A stretch of 64,000 bases of DNA, from the NCBI GenBank assembly GCA_965226185.1, contig CBDDCT010000007.1:2418001-2482000 (forward strand), in the 5' to 3' direction. Positions 43,868-53,729 of the stretch are shown in pieces (position 1 is the first letter of the stretch; each line of letters starts with the position of its first letter). The stretch is from CBDCYS01 sp965226185 (GTDB lineage Bacteria > Acidobacteriota > Terriglobia > Bryobacterales > UBA6623). A program made the translations under genes and the position numbers. A model generated the notes under the pieces. It saw only the letters and a program-made list of their open reading frames with translations. It was not told the DNA's origin and made no database searches.

Positions 43868-45199
43868 TCATGCAAAGATTTCTTCGACCGGCTCGCCAAA
43901 ATCGGTGATTGGCACGGGGCGCCCGTCAGGGGTCATAAGGTGCTTGTCGTGGTCGATGCCGAGAGCGCGATAGATTGTTGCATGCAAGTCCGGGACGGAG
44001 ATGGGCCGCTCGGTAATTTCACGGCCAAGATCGTCCGTCGACCCAATGACACGGCCCCCTTTCACGCCTCCTCCAAACATGACTACGCTGTAGGCCTTGG
44101 ATTGATGCCCTCGTCCCCCTTGTCCGTCGAACTCCGGTGGGCGTCCGAATTCCGTGGCCACGACCACCAGCGTTCGATCGAACAGGTTGCGCCGGTCAAG
44201 ATCCTCAATCAGCGCGGACAAACCCCGATCGAGCTGACGAATCAGCAAATGGACGCGTTTTTGCGCGAAGGCGTGAGCGTCCCAACCGTAGCCGTTAATA
44301 AAGTGCAGATTGAAGGAGCATTCCACGAACCGGATCCCGTTCTCCACCAGACGCCGCGATAACAAGAGTCTCTGCCCAAATTCATCTCCATATTTCTCCC
44401 GGAGATCAGCCGACTCGCCTTTCACGGAAAAGGCGCTCTGAAATTTCTCACTCATCATTTCAAAGCCCTTGTCCATCGCCGAGGCGTAGGCCGCGCCAAG
44501 AGGTGAGCCGGCGTGCTCATCGAAGGCGTTCCGCGAGAAACTCCTTAATATGCGAAGGCGCTCTTGATACTCACTCGGAGACACGTCCCGAGGGGTCTGC
44601 AGTACAGCGGGTCCGGCCTCCGTGTCTGTCACATAAACATAGCTGTATTCTCCGCCAAGAAAACCGGGGCCCCGTGGCTGCATGGGGTAACCGATCACAA
44701 CGTAGGGGGGCGCACTGGGGTCAAAGCCTCCGAGTTCGTGGGCGACCACCGACCCCCAAGAGGGATAGACGACCGTCCCGGAAGGCAAGCGCCCCGTATG
44801 CACGAAGTTCACCGCCTGGGTGTGATTCGAGAACCCGTGATTGATGGTTCTCAGAAGAGCTAGCCGGTCCATCCGCTCAGCCAGCCGCGGCAAATGCTCG
44901 GACACTTCAATGCCGGGCAAGGCTGTCTTGATGGACCTGTAGTAGCTTCCGGGAACTTCCGCGCCGTTTCCTTGAGGTTTGGGATCGAACGTGTCCACGT
45001 GGCACATTCCGCCGGGCAACCAGACGAGAATGCAGGTGTCGGCAGTCGCCTTCGGCAGCTCGGTTCTCCGGCTAGATGAAGCCCAAAGACTTCCCAACAG
45101 AGGAGACACCCCCGCGGCGGCGCCATAGCGTGCCAGCCCGCCCAGAAAATCCCGCCGATCCAATCGGCTGTGGTCACTGCTCTCTTTTCGATCCGTCAT
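43868..45199 (-). CDS. exported DUF1501 protein (alkaline-phosphatase-like fold), copy 1
   Basis: The 443-residue protein starts with a twin-arginine signal (SRLDRRDFLGGLARYGAAAG). DUF1501 proteins have a sulfatase/phosphatase-like fold; motifs visible here are CILVWLPGGMCHVDTFDPKP, LLRTINHGFSNHTQAVNFVHTG, VVATEFGRPPEF and PISVPDLHATIYRALGID. It follows the DUF1549/DUF1553 gene on the same strand, 14 bp apart, in the typical pairing for this phylum. The substrates of such pairs are unknown, but they probably act on polymers outside the cell. Confidence 0.9.
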   Translation of the reverse strand: MTDRKESSDHSRLDRRDFLGGLARYGAAAGVSPLLGSLWASSSRRTELPKATADTCILVWLPGGMCHVDTFDPKPQGNGAEVPGSYYRSIKTALPGIEVSEHLPRLAERMDRLALLRTINHGFSNHTQAVNFVHTGRLPSGTVVYPSWGSVVAHELGGFDPSAPPYVVIGYPMQPRGPGFLGGEYSYVYVTDTEAGPAVLQTPRDVSPSEYQERLRILRSFSRNAFDEHAGSPLGAAYASAMDKGFEMMSEKFQSAFSVKGESADLREKYGDEFGQRLLLSRRLVENGIRFVECSFNLHFINGYGWDAHAFAQKRVHLLIRQLDRGLSALIEDLDRRNLFDRTLVVVATEFGRPPEFDGQGGRGHQSKAYSVVMFGGGVKGGRVIGSTDDLGREITERPISVPDLHATIYRALGIDHDKHLMTPDGRPVPITDFGEPVEEIFA

Positions 45200-45213
45200 G
45201 GTCGTGTCTCACG

Positions 45214-48030
45214 TTAGGGTACGAACAGAAGAAACTGCGGTGAATTCAAGATGACCCAAAGAACCTGCTCCATCTTCTTCCTGTAGTCGTGCGTCAGCGT
45301 AACGGTCGCCGGCTCTCCCTGTCGCACTTTCATCATGTATTCGTGAGCCGCCACGCTGTTTGCCACCGTCACCTCTTTTAGTTCGACCTCTTTTTTCGCC
45401 TTCTGCTGTTGCTCCGGGGGAATGCGCCGACTCTTCCAAACGAGCTTTAGTTGTTGGTGAACCAACGCTTTCTCCTGACCTCGTGGCGGTCTGGAAAGCG
45501 TATTTAGAAACAGGCGATCCACAAATTCGTTGAGCGAGATGTCCTGATTGGAAAGCTTTGTGTAATAGGAGCGGTCGGTGAGCTTCACCAGGCGCTCAAC
45601 GAGTTCGCCATTGGCCATCGCCAATGGTTGCAGGGGGTTGGGATCCGGGTCGCGGACACTCACCGGATTCGGGCGCTGGTCCCTCCAGCCGAAGGTCTTC
45701 GCCAGGGTCATGATCTCTTCCAGCAAGGGCTTTTGTAGGATGTCGAGGTCCTCTTCGTTCGAAAGGGTGACGATCTCCCAAGTGCGCTTGGGATATCCGT
45801 AGTCCACCTGGTTATAAGTGATGCGCTCGGTTCTGAAATCCCGCCGAACCGTGCGATGCAGCGAATCGACGATCTCCTCCGCTCCCATCCGGCGCTCCCC
45901 GCGAGCGGCAAACAAGGGCAGGCCCCGCTGGTCTCTTAGCCTCGCGAGTTCTCGAACCCGTTTTCTCTGGTAGGCGTGGGATTTGAAAATCAGCTCTTCG
46001 ATCCGCTTCACGCTATAGCTGCTGGTGATGAATTCGTCAACCAGGTAACGCATGAGATCAGGGTGTGAAATGTTCGGCTCGGGAGTCCAGTTGCCTACAG
46101 GCTCCACGAGCCCCGTTCCCATAAACCGCTTCCAGATCCGGTTCACGCCGACTTGGGCAAACCGCTTCTGCCGCACCAACCAGTCGGCCAGGGCCAAACG
46201 ATAGGCGCGATCACCGCCCTGAATCTCTGACGCGTCCCGCGTTGAGTCAAAAGCAAAGGAAGGCGGGATGAGATCGCCTGGCTTGCTCGTCACCGACACC
46301 AAAGGCTTGCGGCGGCCGGGAACTTCTCCCACGCTGCTGGTCACGGGAATGGCCACCGGAGCGCCGTTGAGCATGGCGGCAATGCCAAACAAGTCGCGCT
46401 GCTTGTATTCGTTCAACGGTGAGTCGTGGCACCGCGCGCACTTCATGTTGGCAGCCATGAAAGCTTCGGAAACGATGAGCGCTTTGTGGGCCATCGGGAC
46501 ATCGTTATCCACAGCCTGACGAAAGCCCAGTGTCCCGCGTTCTTCCGAAGTTCCCTCCATCAGGACCAGCTCGGTAGCGAAACGGTCGTATCCGCGATCC
46601 ACGAGGAACGAGCTGTGGATCCACTTCTTAAAGGGTCCCGTCGCATTAGGGACGCCGCCGAACAGTCTCGGATTCTCCGCTAGCACGTCTTGCCAGTAAG
46701 ACACCCACGGGGCGGCCCAGCGGTCGTCCGCCAGCAGCCGGCCGATCAGTACGTCGCGCTTGTCCGCACGGGAATCGGAAACGAACTCTCGTACTTCTTC
46801 GGCTGTGGGGATCAAGCCCCAAGCATCAAGATAGACTCGGCGGACGAACTCGTAGTCGTCGGTCAGCGGCGCGGCGGAGAAAGTTAGGCCTGCCAACTTG
46901 GCGCTAATGAACAGGTCGACAGCGTTGTGGTGAGAGAACCCCTGGGGCAACTTGATGTCCAGCGGCTCCCGGTGCGCGGCTGCCTCGCGGGCCTGCTCCA
47001 GATGGCGCTCTTGCCAGTGTTGTTCCCAATCTTTTTGGCCGGAGACCTGGATCTTATCGACTACGCTCCGAAGACTCTGCTTTTGTTTCTCCGACCACTC
47101 CGCCCAGCCTTTTGCGGTATAGCGGACCGGTTCACCCTTGGTCAAAAGCGTCAGTTCGCCGCTTTCTCTTTTTCGGTAGACGACCGACACTTCCCGGTTC
47201 AGCCGCTTTCCTATCAGCTCCAAGCGAACGCGGTGAGAACTCCCAGCGAGAGTCAGCATCTTGACTTGCGTCTGTATCTTCAGGGGAGGTTCTCTGTCGG
47301 ATTGATTCTTAGCCGTCCTCTTCAATAGTTCGGCCCTGACGGCTTCCTCAACTTCCTCGTTGTGCTCCAGGACAGCGTCCTCGAGGTTAATCCGCAGTAA
47401 ATCCTGACGGGCCTGTTCCCCGGCCGCTTTGCGGGCGGCTTCGTCTCGTGCCTTCTTGTCCTCCGCCTCCTTAGCGGCGATCTCTTCCGGCGTTAGCTTC
47501 TTCGGCTTGGGTGGTTCCGAGGCGAGCACGAGCTCATCATCCACAAAGAATCGCGCGCGGGAGAGGCTTCTCAGCTGAAACTCATACTCACCGGCCAGCA
47601 ACTCCACTTGGCCCTGGATCCGGAGTGCAAACGGTCTTGCCCGATGCATCGTCCGCCCGATTGGCGATAACTTGCCCGGAAGGAAGATCTGACCCAAGTC
47701 AGGGCTCGTCCAAGTCATCGCCGGCTGCAGCCCCTCAAACGACCAAGCCTCACGCCAATCGTCAGGGAGGTCTTCGTACAGCTCCGCCTGGAAACTGTTC
47801 TGTTCAGCAGATTCGACAGAAGAGTGCAGAGAGAGTCCGACGAACACAAGCAAGCCAAGAGCGATCGCGATCCGTCGAACGATTGAGGAACTCGATCCTT
47901 CCCGGGTCTGGCGCCCTGAAAGATTACAATTTCGACTAGAACAGGTCAACATTGCGCTGATAGTGATAGCCCGACCCAGCAGGACGATCATCTTACCCTC
48001 GGACAGCCCCCAGACTTCCCTCCGTCTCAC
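45214..48030 (-). CDS. exported DUF1549/DUF1553 protein with PA14-like N-terminus
   Basis: The 938-residue protein has a hydrophobic signal or anchor (about residues 51-72: RRIAIALGLLVFVGL), a PA14-like region (ARPFALRIQGQVELLAGEYEF), a charged helical insertion, DUF1549 (about 365-570; DDYEFVRRVYLDAWGLIPT and a haem-like CARCH at AANMKCARCHDSP) and DUF1553 (about 640-910; ALADWLVRQKRFAQVGVNRIW). The start is uncertain because fifty residues precede the anchor. It is cotranscribed with the following DUF1501 gene. Unlike the second copy it lacks N-terminal cytochrome domains. Confidence 0.88.
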   Translation of the reverse strand: MRRREVWGLSEGKMIVLLGRAITISAMLTCSSRNCNLSGRQTREGSSSSIVRRIAIALGLLVFVGLSLHSSVESAEQNSFQAELYEDLPDDWREAWSFEGLQPAMTWTSPDLGQIFLPGKLSPIGRTMHRARPFALRIQGQVELLAGEYEFQLRSLSRARFFVDDELVLASEPPKPKKLTPEEIAAKEAEDKKARDEAARKAAGEQARQDLLRINLEDAVLEHNEEVEEAVRAELLKRTAKNQSDREPPLKIQTQVKMLTLAGSSHRVRLELIGKRLNREVSVVYRKRESGELTLLTKGEPVRYTAKGWAEWSEKQKQSLRSVVDKIQVSGQKDWEQHWQERHLEQAREAAAHREPLDIKLPQGFSHHNAVDLFISAKLAGLTFSAAPLTDDYEFVRRVYLDAWGLIPTAEEVREFVSDSRADKRDVLIGRLLADDRWAAPWVSYWQDVLAENPRLFGGVPNATGPFKKWIHSSFLVDRGYDRFATELVLMEGTSEERGTLGFRQAVDNDVPMAHKALIVSEAFMAANMKCARCHDSPLNEYKQRDLFGIAAMLNGAPVAIPVTSSVGEVPGRRKPLVSVTSKPGDLIPPSFAFDSTRDASEIQGGDRAYRLALADWLVRQKRFAQVGVNRIWKRFMGTGLVEPVGNWTPEPNISHPDLMRYLVDEFITSSYSVKRIEELIFKSHAYQRKRVRELARLRDQRGLPLFAARGERRMGAEEIVDSLHRTVRRDFRTERITYNQVDYGYPKRTWEIVTLSNEEDLDILQKPLLEEIMTLAKTFGWRDQRPNPVSVRDPDPNPLQPLAMANGELVERLVKLTDRSYYTKLSNQDISLNEFVDRLFLNTLSRPPRGQEKALVHQQLKLVWKSRRIPPEQQQKAKKEVELKEVTVANSVAAHEYMMKVRQGEPATVTLTHDYRKKMEQVLWVILNSPQFLLFVP

Positions 48031-48262
48031 TTTGTGGAAGCAAAAAATCCCTAAAGGGCTCTTAGCATTATATCACTGGGTTGCTCCTAAAATACACCAT
48101 CCCTCACCGATCTTCCAGCAAAGTCGCAGGGGGTTCAGAGTATTGAACGCAACGTGAGACAACCTGCTACATGGACACCACGCCATGGCACCGTGCGTTT
48201 CTCTTTCATGCGCCAAGATTCCTAGAGAGTTGGTGGTCCGGGAGTGTGAGCTTGCTGAATGC

Positions 48263-49627
48263 TCATGAGACTTCAGAACGGGCGGCAATCTGCTGTTCCA
48301 ATGAGGCGTTTGGGTCGATCGCAAGACCACAAAAAGCGCCGGCGAAGTAGATGCCCGCGAAAACGTAGATGACGCGATTCCACTCTCCTCCGGTCTGTTC
48401 GATGGTTCCTATTAGGTATCCCAACAGGGCTGGGACAACGAAAGCGCCCAAGCTGCCCGCCATGTTCACAATCCCCATTATCACCGCTGTATGGCGTCCC
48501 GAGATGTCCATCGTTGCGGCCAAGTAAGCGGCGTTTCCCATACCGGAAAAACCAGCACCTACGGCGAGCGCCACAACAAGCTCATGAACCGAGGAGGTGA
48601 GAGCCGCCCCCAAAGTGCAGAGACCGCAGACGGCTAGTACCGAGAAGGCTACGCCACTGCGGCTGATCCACTTGTTTCCCGTCGAGCGGAACAGGAAGTC
48701 GACAAGGAGACCGCCGATCATCGTGCCCAGAACGACGGCAATCAAGGGGGACATCGTCAACAAACCCGCACTTTCACGTGTTACGCCGTACCCTTTTTCC
48801 AGAAAAGCGGGGAACCACGTGACGAACAGCCCGTACCCCGCGGCGCGGAAGAATGCATGCGCACACAGCGCCCAAAGGCTGCGCGACTTGATGACGACGG
48901 ATGCGAAACCGCGAACTGCGTGTGACGATGGTTGGTGCGCATCGCCTTCCTCGCTGTGATTCGCTGTTGCAGCCGGCGTTCGTTGTGGGGCTGGGGCATC
49001 AGAATCCCCGAGGATCAAATCCAGCTCCTTGTGATTGACCCAAGGATGCCGTTGAGGGCTCGTCCGAAACAGCGCGTAGAATAAGATCGCCCACAAGATA
49101 CCCACCGAGGAATACATCCGAAAGACGCCACGCCATCCGAACGAGCCCAGGAGCAGCGTAGTCAAGCCCATAGTGACCACGCCACCGAGCGACATGGCCG
49201 CCGCCATCACGCCACTACCAAACCCGCGGCGTTGCAAGGGCAACCAATCCCGAATGATCTTGGACGAGATGGGTACAAGGCCTGCCTGCGCCATGCCAAA
49301 CGCAACTCGTGAGCACAACAGGGGAAGAAACGACGGGGCGGCCGCGGTCCAAACAGTGAACAACGACCACAGCACGCTCAGAGACGACAGAGCTGCTCGC
49401 GTGCCAAATCGATTGCCTAGCCAGCCCGCGGGCACCTGGCACAAGAAGTAACCCAGCGAGAATGCGCTCAAGATCCACCCCATCTGCTCCGTCGAGAGCT
49501 GCAATTCCCTCTGAATGGTGGTGTTCGCCGCGGCAATGCAGTGGCGAGTCAGGTAGGCGCCCAGAGAAGCCAGCGCCACGAGGATAAGGGTGAGATGCCG
49601 GACCGAGGATGATTTCGTGGGCTCCAT
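48263..49627 (-). CDS. MFS transporter, anion:cation symporter-like
   Basis: The 454-residue inner-membrane protein has about twelve membrane segments. The first half shows the ACS-family pattern: RHCIAAANTTIQRELQLSTEQMGWILSAFSLGY (helices 1-2), QVPAGWLGNRFGTRAALSS (the loop 2-3 motif), and GRVAFG-like CSRVAFGMAQAGLVP. Relatives carry hexuronates, tartrate or other organic acids. The position beside a D-2-hydroxyacid dehydrogenase and an amidohydrolase suggests a carboxylate substrate. The gene-free 230 bp downstream contains no clear element. Confidence 0.88.
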   Translation of the reverse strand: MEPTKSSSVRHLTLILVALASLGAYLTRHCIAAANTTIQRELQLSTEQMGWILSAFSLGYFLCQVPAGWLGNRFGTRAALSSLSVLWSLFTVWTAAAPSFLPLLCSRVAFGMAQAGLVPISSKIIRDWLPLQRRGFGSGVMAAAMSLGGVVTMGLTTLLLGSFGWRGVFRMYSSVGILWAILFYALFRTSPQRHPWVNHKELDLILGDSDAPAPQRTPAATANHSEEGDAHQPSSHAVRGFASVVIKSRSLWALCAHAFFRAAGYGLFVTWFPAFLEKGYGVTRESAGLLTMSPLIAVVLGTMIGGLLVDFLFRSTGNKWISRSGVAFSVLAVCGLCTLGAALTSSVHELVVALAVGAGFSGMGNAAYLAATMDISGRHTAVIMGIVNMAGSLGAFVVPALLGYLIGTIEQTGGEWNRVIYVFAGIYFAGAFCGLAIDPNASLEQQIAARSEVS

Positions 49628-49733
49628 GGCGTCAAAGTGCGCCCGACCTCACGTATAGAATCCCTGCACTAGAACCGCCCATGGGTCTAGCTACGGAAGG
49701 ATGAGGTCGGAAGGGAATCTTTCGAGATATAGG

Positions 49734-50708
49734 TTAGTATCCCCGCCCCTTGTCGACAACGTTTAGAAGCGGCTCCCCGCTGATGTACCGCTGGACATTG
49801 TCGATCAAAAGCTGGGCACACTTTTCACGATTGGTCGTCGTGATCCCAGCGCAATGCGGCGAGATAATTACGTTCGGCAGGGAGTACAGCTCACTATCGG
49901 CCGGCAGAGGCTCGCGCTCGAACACGTCAAGCCCTGCTCCAGAAAGCCACCCTTCTTTCAAGGCGCGCACAAGCGCGCCTTCCTGGACGGTTTCCCCGCG
50001 ACCGACATTAATGAAGCAGCACGTGGTCTTCATGGCGCGAAACTCCCTCTCTCCGAAGAAGCCCCGCGTTGCCGGGGTAAGCGGCAAAGCGTTGACCACG
50101 TAGTCGGAGGAGGCCAGGAGATCGTGCCACCGCTCCAGCGGGATCAGCTCGTCCACGAGGCCGGATTCCGCACCTGTGCCGGGGTTGCGTTTGGTGGCCA
50201 GCACTCGCATCTGGAAGGGCTTTGCCAGGCGAGCGGTGGCCCGTCCCGTCGCTCCGAAACCGACTAACCCTAACGTCTGATCGCGGAGTTCAAGGGGTTG
50301 GTACGGTGTCCAGTGGCGTTTACGTTGATTTCTCTGAAGAGTTGGAAAGTCCTTAGCGAAATAGAGGACGCACAACATTACAAACTCGGCGAATGCTGGG
50401 GCATAGATTCCCCGAGAATTAGTCAGCAGAACAGGGCTGTCGGTCCAATCGGAGAATAGAATCTTATCCACGCCGGCCGAGCTGCTATGAACCCACCTCA
50501 GGCGGCCGGCCAGGTGCCAGTATTGTTGCAGCCACAGTCCGCCCAGCACCCAGTCGAAGGCCACCTCGGCGGTCGGCAGCAAAGCTTCTGCTTCCGCCGG
50601 ATTTCGCGCTACTTGTAGATCCACAATATTTCGGATCCCGCTCAGCTTCGCTAGCCACTTCTCTGGAGGGTCGCCCAAAATCAACAGCTTTGGCTTGGCC
50701 TTTGCCAC
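49734..50708 (-). CDS. D-2-hydroxyacid dehydrogenase (NAD-dependent)
   Basis: The enzyme family oxidises D-2-hydroxyacids or reduces 2-oxoacids. From GTG 50708, which follows GGAGGAA, the product has 324 residues. The NAD site is LGLVGFGATGRATARLA; the catalytic Arg, Glu and His are likely those in NVGRGETV, DVFEREPLP and ISPHCAGIT. It resembles the glyoxylate/hydroxypyruvate-reductase type. The frame is open further upstream (50765), but the ribosome site supports the GTG. It sits between the MFS transporter and amidohydrolase genes on the same strand. Confidence 0.9.
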   Translation of the reverse strand: MAKAKPKLLILGDPPEKWLAKLSGIRNIVDLQVARNPAEAEALLPTAEVAFDWVLGGLWLQQYWHLAGRLRWVHSSSAGVDKILFSDWTDSPVLLTNSRGIYAPAFAEFVMLCVLYFAKDFPTLQRNQRKRHWTPYQPLELRDQTLGLVGFGATGRATARLAKPFQMRVLATKRNPGTGAESGLVDELIPLERWHDLLASSDYVVNALPLTPATRGFFGEREFRAMKTTCCFINVGRGETVQEGALVRALKEGWLSGAGLDVFEREPLPADSELYSLPNVIISPHCAGITTTNREKCAQLLIDNVQRYISGEPLLNVVDKGRGY

Positions 50709-50751
50709 GGGTTCCTCCGGGTTGAAATGTGGATCTGACCGCAAATGGAAG

Positions 50752-52029
50752 TTAGAGCCGGACAACAGGAATCGACGCCGGCCCGTAGAGCTTGCCGGCT
50801 TTCACGGTCGCGACGGGAGAGAGCTTTCGGTGGCCAACCCGCTTCACGTCAAGGGCATCGACAAATTCGAAATCGCCCTCTTCAAGCGAGAAAACCGCCA
50901 CGTCCGCTTCGGCGCCGCCGCGCAGCGTACCCAAGCCATTGAGTTGACCGAAAAGGCTGGACGGATTCGCTGTCACCCGCTCAATCGCCTGTTCAAGCGA
51001 CAGACCCAAGTGCAGGAACTTAGAGACCGTAGTCGCCAAATCGAAGACCGGACCGTTCACATTGTATTGGTGAAGATCGCTTGAAATCGTGCCTGGCAGC
51101 ACGTCTTGTTCAAACGCTTTTTCCGCCGTTTCGAAGGAAAAGCTTCCTCGTCCGTGACCGACATCGAGGTGAACACCGTTGGCGATGGCATTATGAACCT
51201 CAGGCAAAACCCGGCCTCTGGTATCGAGAATTCCGTTTTCGCCCCCAGTGAAGCTATGGGTGACAACGTCTCCATTTTTCAGTTTTGGAAAGATGTCCCT
51301 CAGGGGCGAGTACGAAGATCCGATATGAACCATTAGGGGAAGCTTGACCGCGTCGGCGGCCTCTCGGGCCAGGGCTAAAGCCTCGATATCGTGATCTCCG
51401 GTAATAGCCCGGCTCAGCCGCACTTTGATGCCGACAATGACGTCTCGGTTTTGCTCGACTGTCTTGATGGCCAGCTTAGGGTTCACGTAACGCATATCGA
51501 GAAGTTCGCCCCACTGGTTGTCCCACGAGCTCGTCGACTGTCCGACGACGGAGATGTTCAGCAGAGCCAGCACCCGCGTATCGGCGACATTGATGACGTA
51601 CTTCCGCAGACCAGGGAAAGTATGCGCTCCGGCCGACCCGGCGTCCACCGCCGTGGTGACTCCCTTGGCGATACAGTTCGGGTCGGCCGGAATTCCGAGT
51701 GGCGCGACCCCGTCGTACACATGCACATGAATATCGATGAGGCCCGGGGTAACAATCTTCCCGTTTGCATTGAGCACATGCAGCGCCTCCGCTGCCGATA
51801 TATTGGGGGCTACAAGAGCAATCTTACCCTTCGAAATCGCGATGTCGCGTGGAGCGGAAAGCTGCTGAGACGGGTCGACGACACGACCGCCCTTTACGAG
51901 CAGGTCGTAGCGATACTGGGGGTTGTTCTGGGCGCGGAGCAGATCTCCTCGGCCCTGCAACAAGCCGCAGACCAGGGACGCGCCCACGGTATTGAACCGC
52001 AAGAACTGACGCCGTGTATGGCCTCTCAT
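50752..52029 (-). CDS. exported metal-dependent amidohydrolase (dihydroorotase-like/deacetylase family)
   Basis: This 425-residue protein belongs to the amidohydrolase superfamily, which hydrolyses amide or deacetylates amino sugars and amino acids. Metal ligands visible are HVH in GLIDIHVHVYDG, the carboxylated Lys in IVGIKVRLS, His in LMVHIGSS and VTHSFTG, and Asp in SSDLHQYN. MRGHTRRQFLRFNTVGASLV is a twin-arginine signal. The start at 52029 follows AAGGAG. The MFS transporter and dehydrogenase genes lie downstream; the enzyme may generate the acid that they handle. Confidence 0.9.
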   Translation of the reverse strand: MRGHTRRQFLRFNTVGASLVCGLLQGRGDLLRAQNNPQYRYDLLVKGGRVVDPSQQLSAPRDIAISKGKIALVAPNISAAEALHVLNANGKIVTPGLIDIHVHVYDGVAPLGIPADPNCIAKGVTTAVDAGSAGAHTFPGLRKYVINVADTRVLALLNISVVGQSTSSWDNQWGELLDMRYVNPKLAIKTVEQNRDVIVGIKVRLSRAITGDHDIEALALAREAADAVKLPLMVHIGSSYSPLRDIFPKLKNGDVVTHSFTGGENGILDTRGRVLPEVHNAIANGVHLDVGHGRGSFSFETAEKAFEQDVLPGTISSDLHQYNVNGPVFDLATTVSKFLHLGLSLEQAIERVTANPSSLFGQLNGLGTLRGGAEADVAVFSLEEGDFEFVDALDVKRVGHRKLSPVATVKAGKLYGPASIPVVRL

Positions 52030-52216
52030 CCGCGCTCCTTCTAGCCGGCTCGCGCGTGTGGCCTTGTTGTGTTCACCCGGCACGGGAATGCAACTCGAGG
52101 GTCAGACCACCTATTCGGAAACCTTGCATCTAGATCCGTCGCCCAGCCGACAGGAAGTGACCCGGCCCAGTCTAGGCGGCGGCAAAAATGTGAAATCTTA
52201 CCCGAAAAATGACCCC

Positions 52217-53719
52217 TCAGGCCATGATCTCTTTGATGGCATGTCCATGGTCTATGTCGATACGTTTGCGGCCCGGCACTTCCAGCTTTCTCGAGTCGAG
52301 TCCCAACTGGTGCAAGACGGTCGCGTGGATATCGGTGACGTAGTGACGGCTCTCCACGGCGTGGAACCCCAGTTCGTCGGTGGCGCCGTGGACAACTCCG
52401 CCCTTGATGCCCCCGCCGGCTAACCAGACTGAGAAGCCGAAGGGATGGTGATCGCGGCCGGTGGACTTCTCGCTGCCAGGTGTCCGGCCGAACTCCGTTG
52501 CCCAGACCACGAGCGTCTCATCCAACAGGCCCCGCCGTTTCAGGTCTTTGATGAGTCCCGCGATCGGCTTGTCGACCTGAGGGCAGAGCTTGTCGTAGCT
52601 CGTCTTCAGTTTCTTGTGGGCATCCCAGGCTCCGGCCGCACCTTTGCCGCCGTGATAGACCTGCACAAACCGTACGCCTCGCTCGGAGAATCGGCGAGCC
52701 GCGAGACAGATCTCCCCGAACGGTTTTGTCTCCTCGTGATCCAGTCCGTAGAGTCTTTTCGTTTCCTCAGCTTCTTCGTCGAAACGTACGGCCTCTGGCA
52801 CGGCCGTCTGCATCCGGAATGCCAACTCATAGGATTTGATACGAGCCCGCAGCATAGGATCGTCCGGGTACTTCACGGCTGACAACTGATGCAGACGCTC
52901 GAGAAAAGCGAACTCTCTCTGTTGCTCTTCGTGATAGACATTTTTCCCAGGGGAGGCAAAGGGCAGCGGGTTCTTGGGGTCAACCTCGATCTTGATCCCG
53001 GCGTGGTCCGGGCCTAAATAGCTGGCGCCATGCGCTCCAGGACCTCCGCAACACGAATCCGGGGGCGGACCGAGCGCAATGAATTGAGGAAGATTTTCGT
53101 TCAGAGAGCCAAGCCCGTAGTGCACCCATGCCCCAACAGTAGGCAGGTACCCGTCCAGAACGTGGCGGCCCGTGTGAAACTGAAGCTGGGCGCCGTGGTC
53201 GTTATCAGTCGTCCACATCGACCGGACAACCGCCAAATCGTCCACACACTCGCCGACATGCGGCCACCAGTCACTGACTTCAATGCCGCTTTCTCCGCGT
53301 TTTTCATAACCCGTTTGCAGGGGATACAAAGTGGTCATGATTTGGCGCTCTTTATTGTTGACTTTGATTCTTACCTTGACGTTGTCCTTCACCAAGGGCG
53401 AATCGAGAACGTCCTTGTAAGGCGTTTCAGAGATCGTTTTGCCACCGTATGTGTTCAAAGCTTTTTTGGGGTCGAAGCTTTCGAGGTGACTTACACCCCC
53501 CTTGAGGAAGATCCAAATCACCCGCTTCGCCTTGGGGGTGAAATGGGGCTTGCCGTCCGGGGGCGCCCACGGCGTTTGCAACTCGGAGCCCGCAAGCCGT
53601 TCCTGTTGGAGCATGGCCCCGAGCACGAGACCGGTAAACCCCATTCCACAGTCCGCGAGAAAGGCCCTGCGGCCTGTTCCACAACAACTGTCGTCTAGCG
53701 GTTGCATCGGCTTCTTCAT
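52217..53719 (-). CDS. exported DUF1501 protein (alkaline-phosphatase-like fold), copy 2
   Basis: From the ATG at 53719, which has GAGGAG upstream, the product is 500 residues. GTGRRAFLADCGMGFTGLVL is a twin-arginine signal. It has the DUF1501 motifs VIWIFLKGGVSHLESFDPK, RSMWTTDNDHGAQLQFHTG, VVWATEFGRTPGS and DIHATVLHQLGLD. It follows the second DUF1549/DUF1553 gene by 10 bp. It differs in length and sequence from copy 1, so the two were not made by a recent duplication. Confidence 0.92.
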   Translation of the reverse strand: MKKPMQPLDDSCCGTGRRAFLADCGMGFTGLVLGAMLQQERLAGSELQTPWAPPDGKPHFTPKAKRVIWIFLKGGVSHLESFDPKKALNTYGGKTISETPYKDVLDSPLVKDNVKVRIKVNNKERQIMTTLYPLQTGYEKRGESGIEVSDWWPHVGECVDDLAVVRSMWTTDNDHGAQLQFHTGRHVLDGYLPTVGAWVHYGLGSLNENLPQFIALGPPPDSCCGGPGAHGASYLGPDHAGIKIEVDPKNPLPFASPGKNVYHEEQQREFAFLERLHQLSAVKYPDDPMLRARIKSYELAFRMQTAVPEAVRFDEEAEETKRLYGLDHEETKPFGEICLAARRFSERGVRFVQVYHGGKGAAGAWDAHKKLKTSYDKLCPQVDKPIAGLIKDLKRRGLLDETLVVWATEFGRTPGSEKSTGRDHHPFGFSVWLAGGGIKGGVVHGATDELGFHAVESRHYVTDIHATVLHQLGLDSRKLEVPGRKRIDIDHGHAIKEIMA

Positions 53720-53729
53720 CTCAAACTCC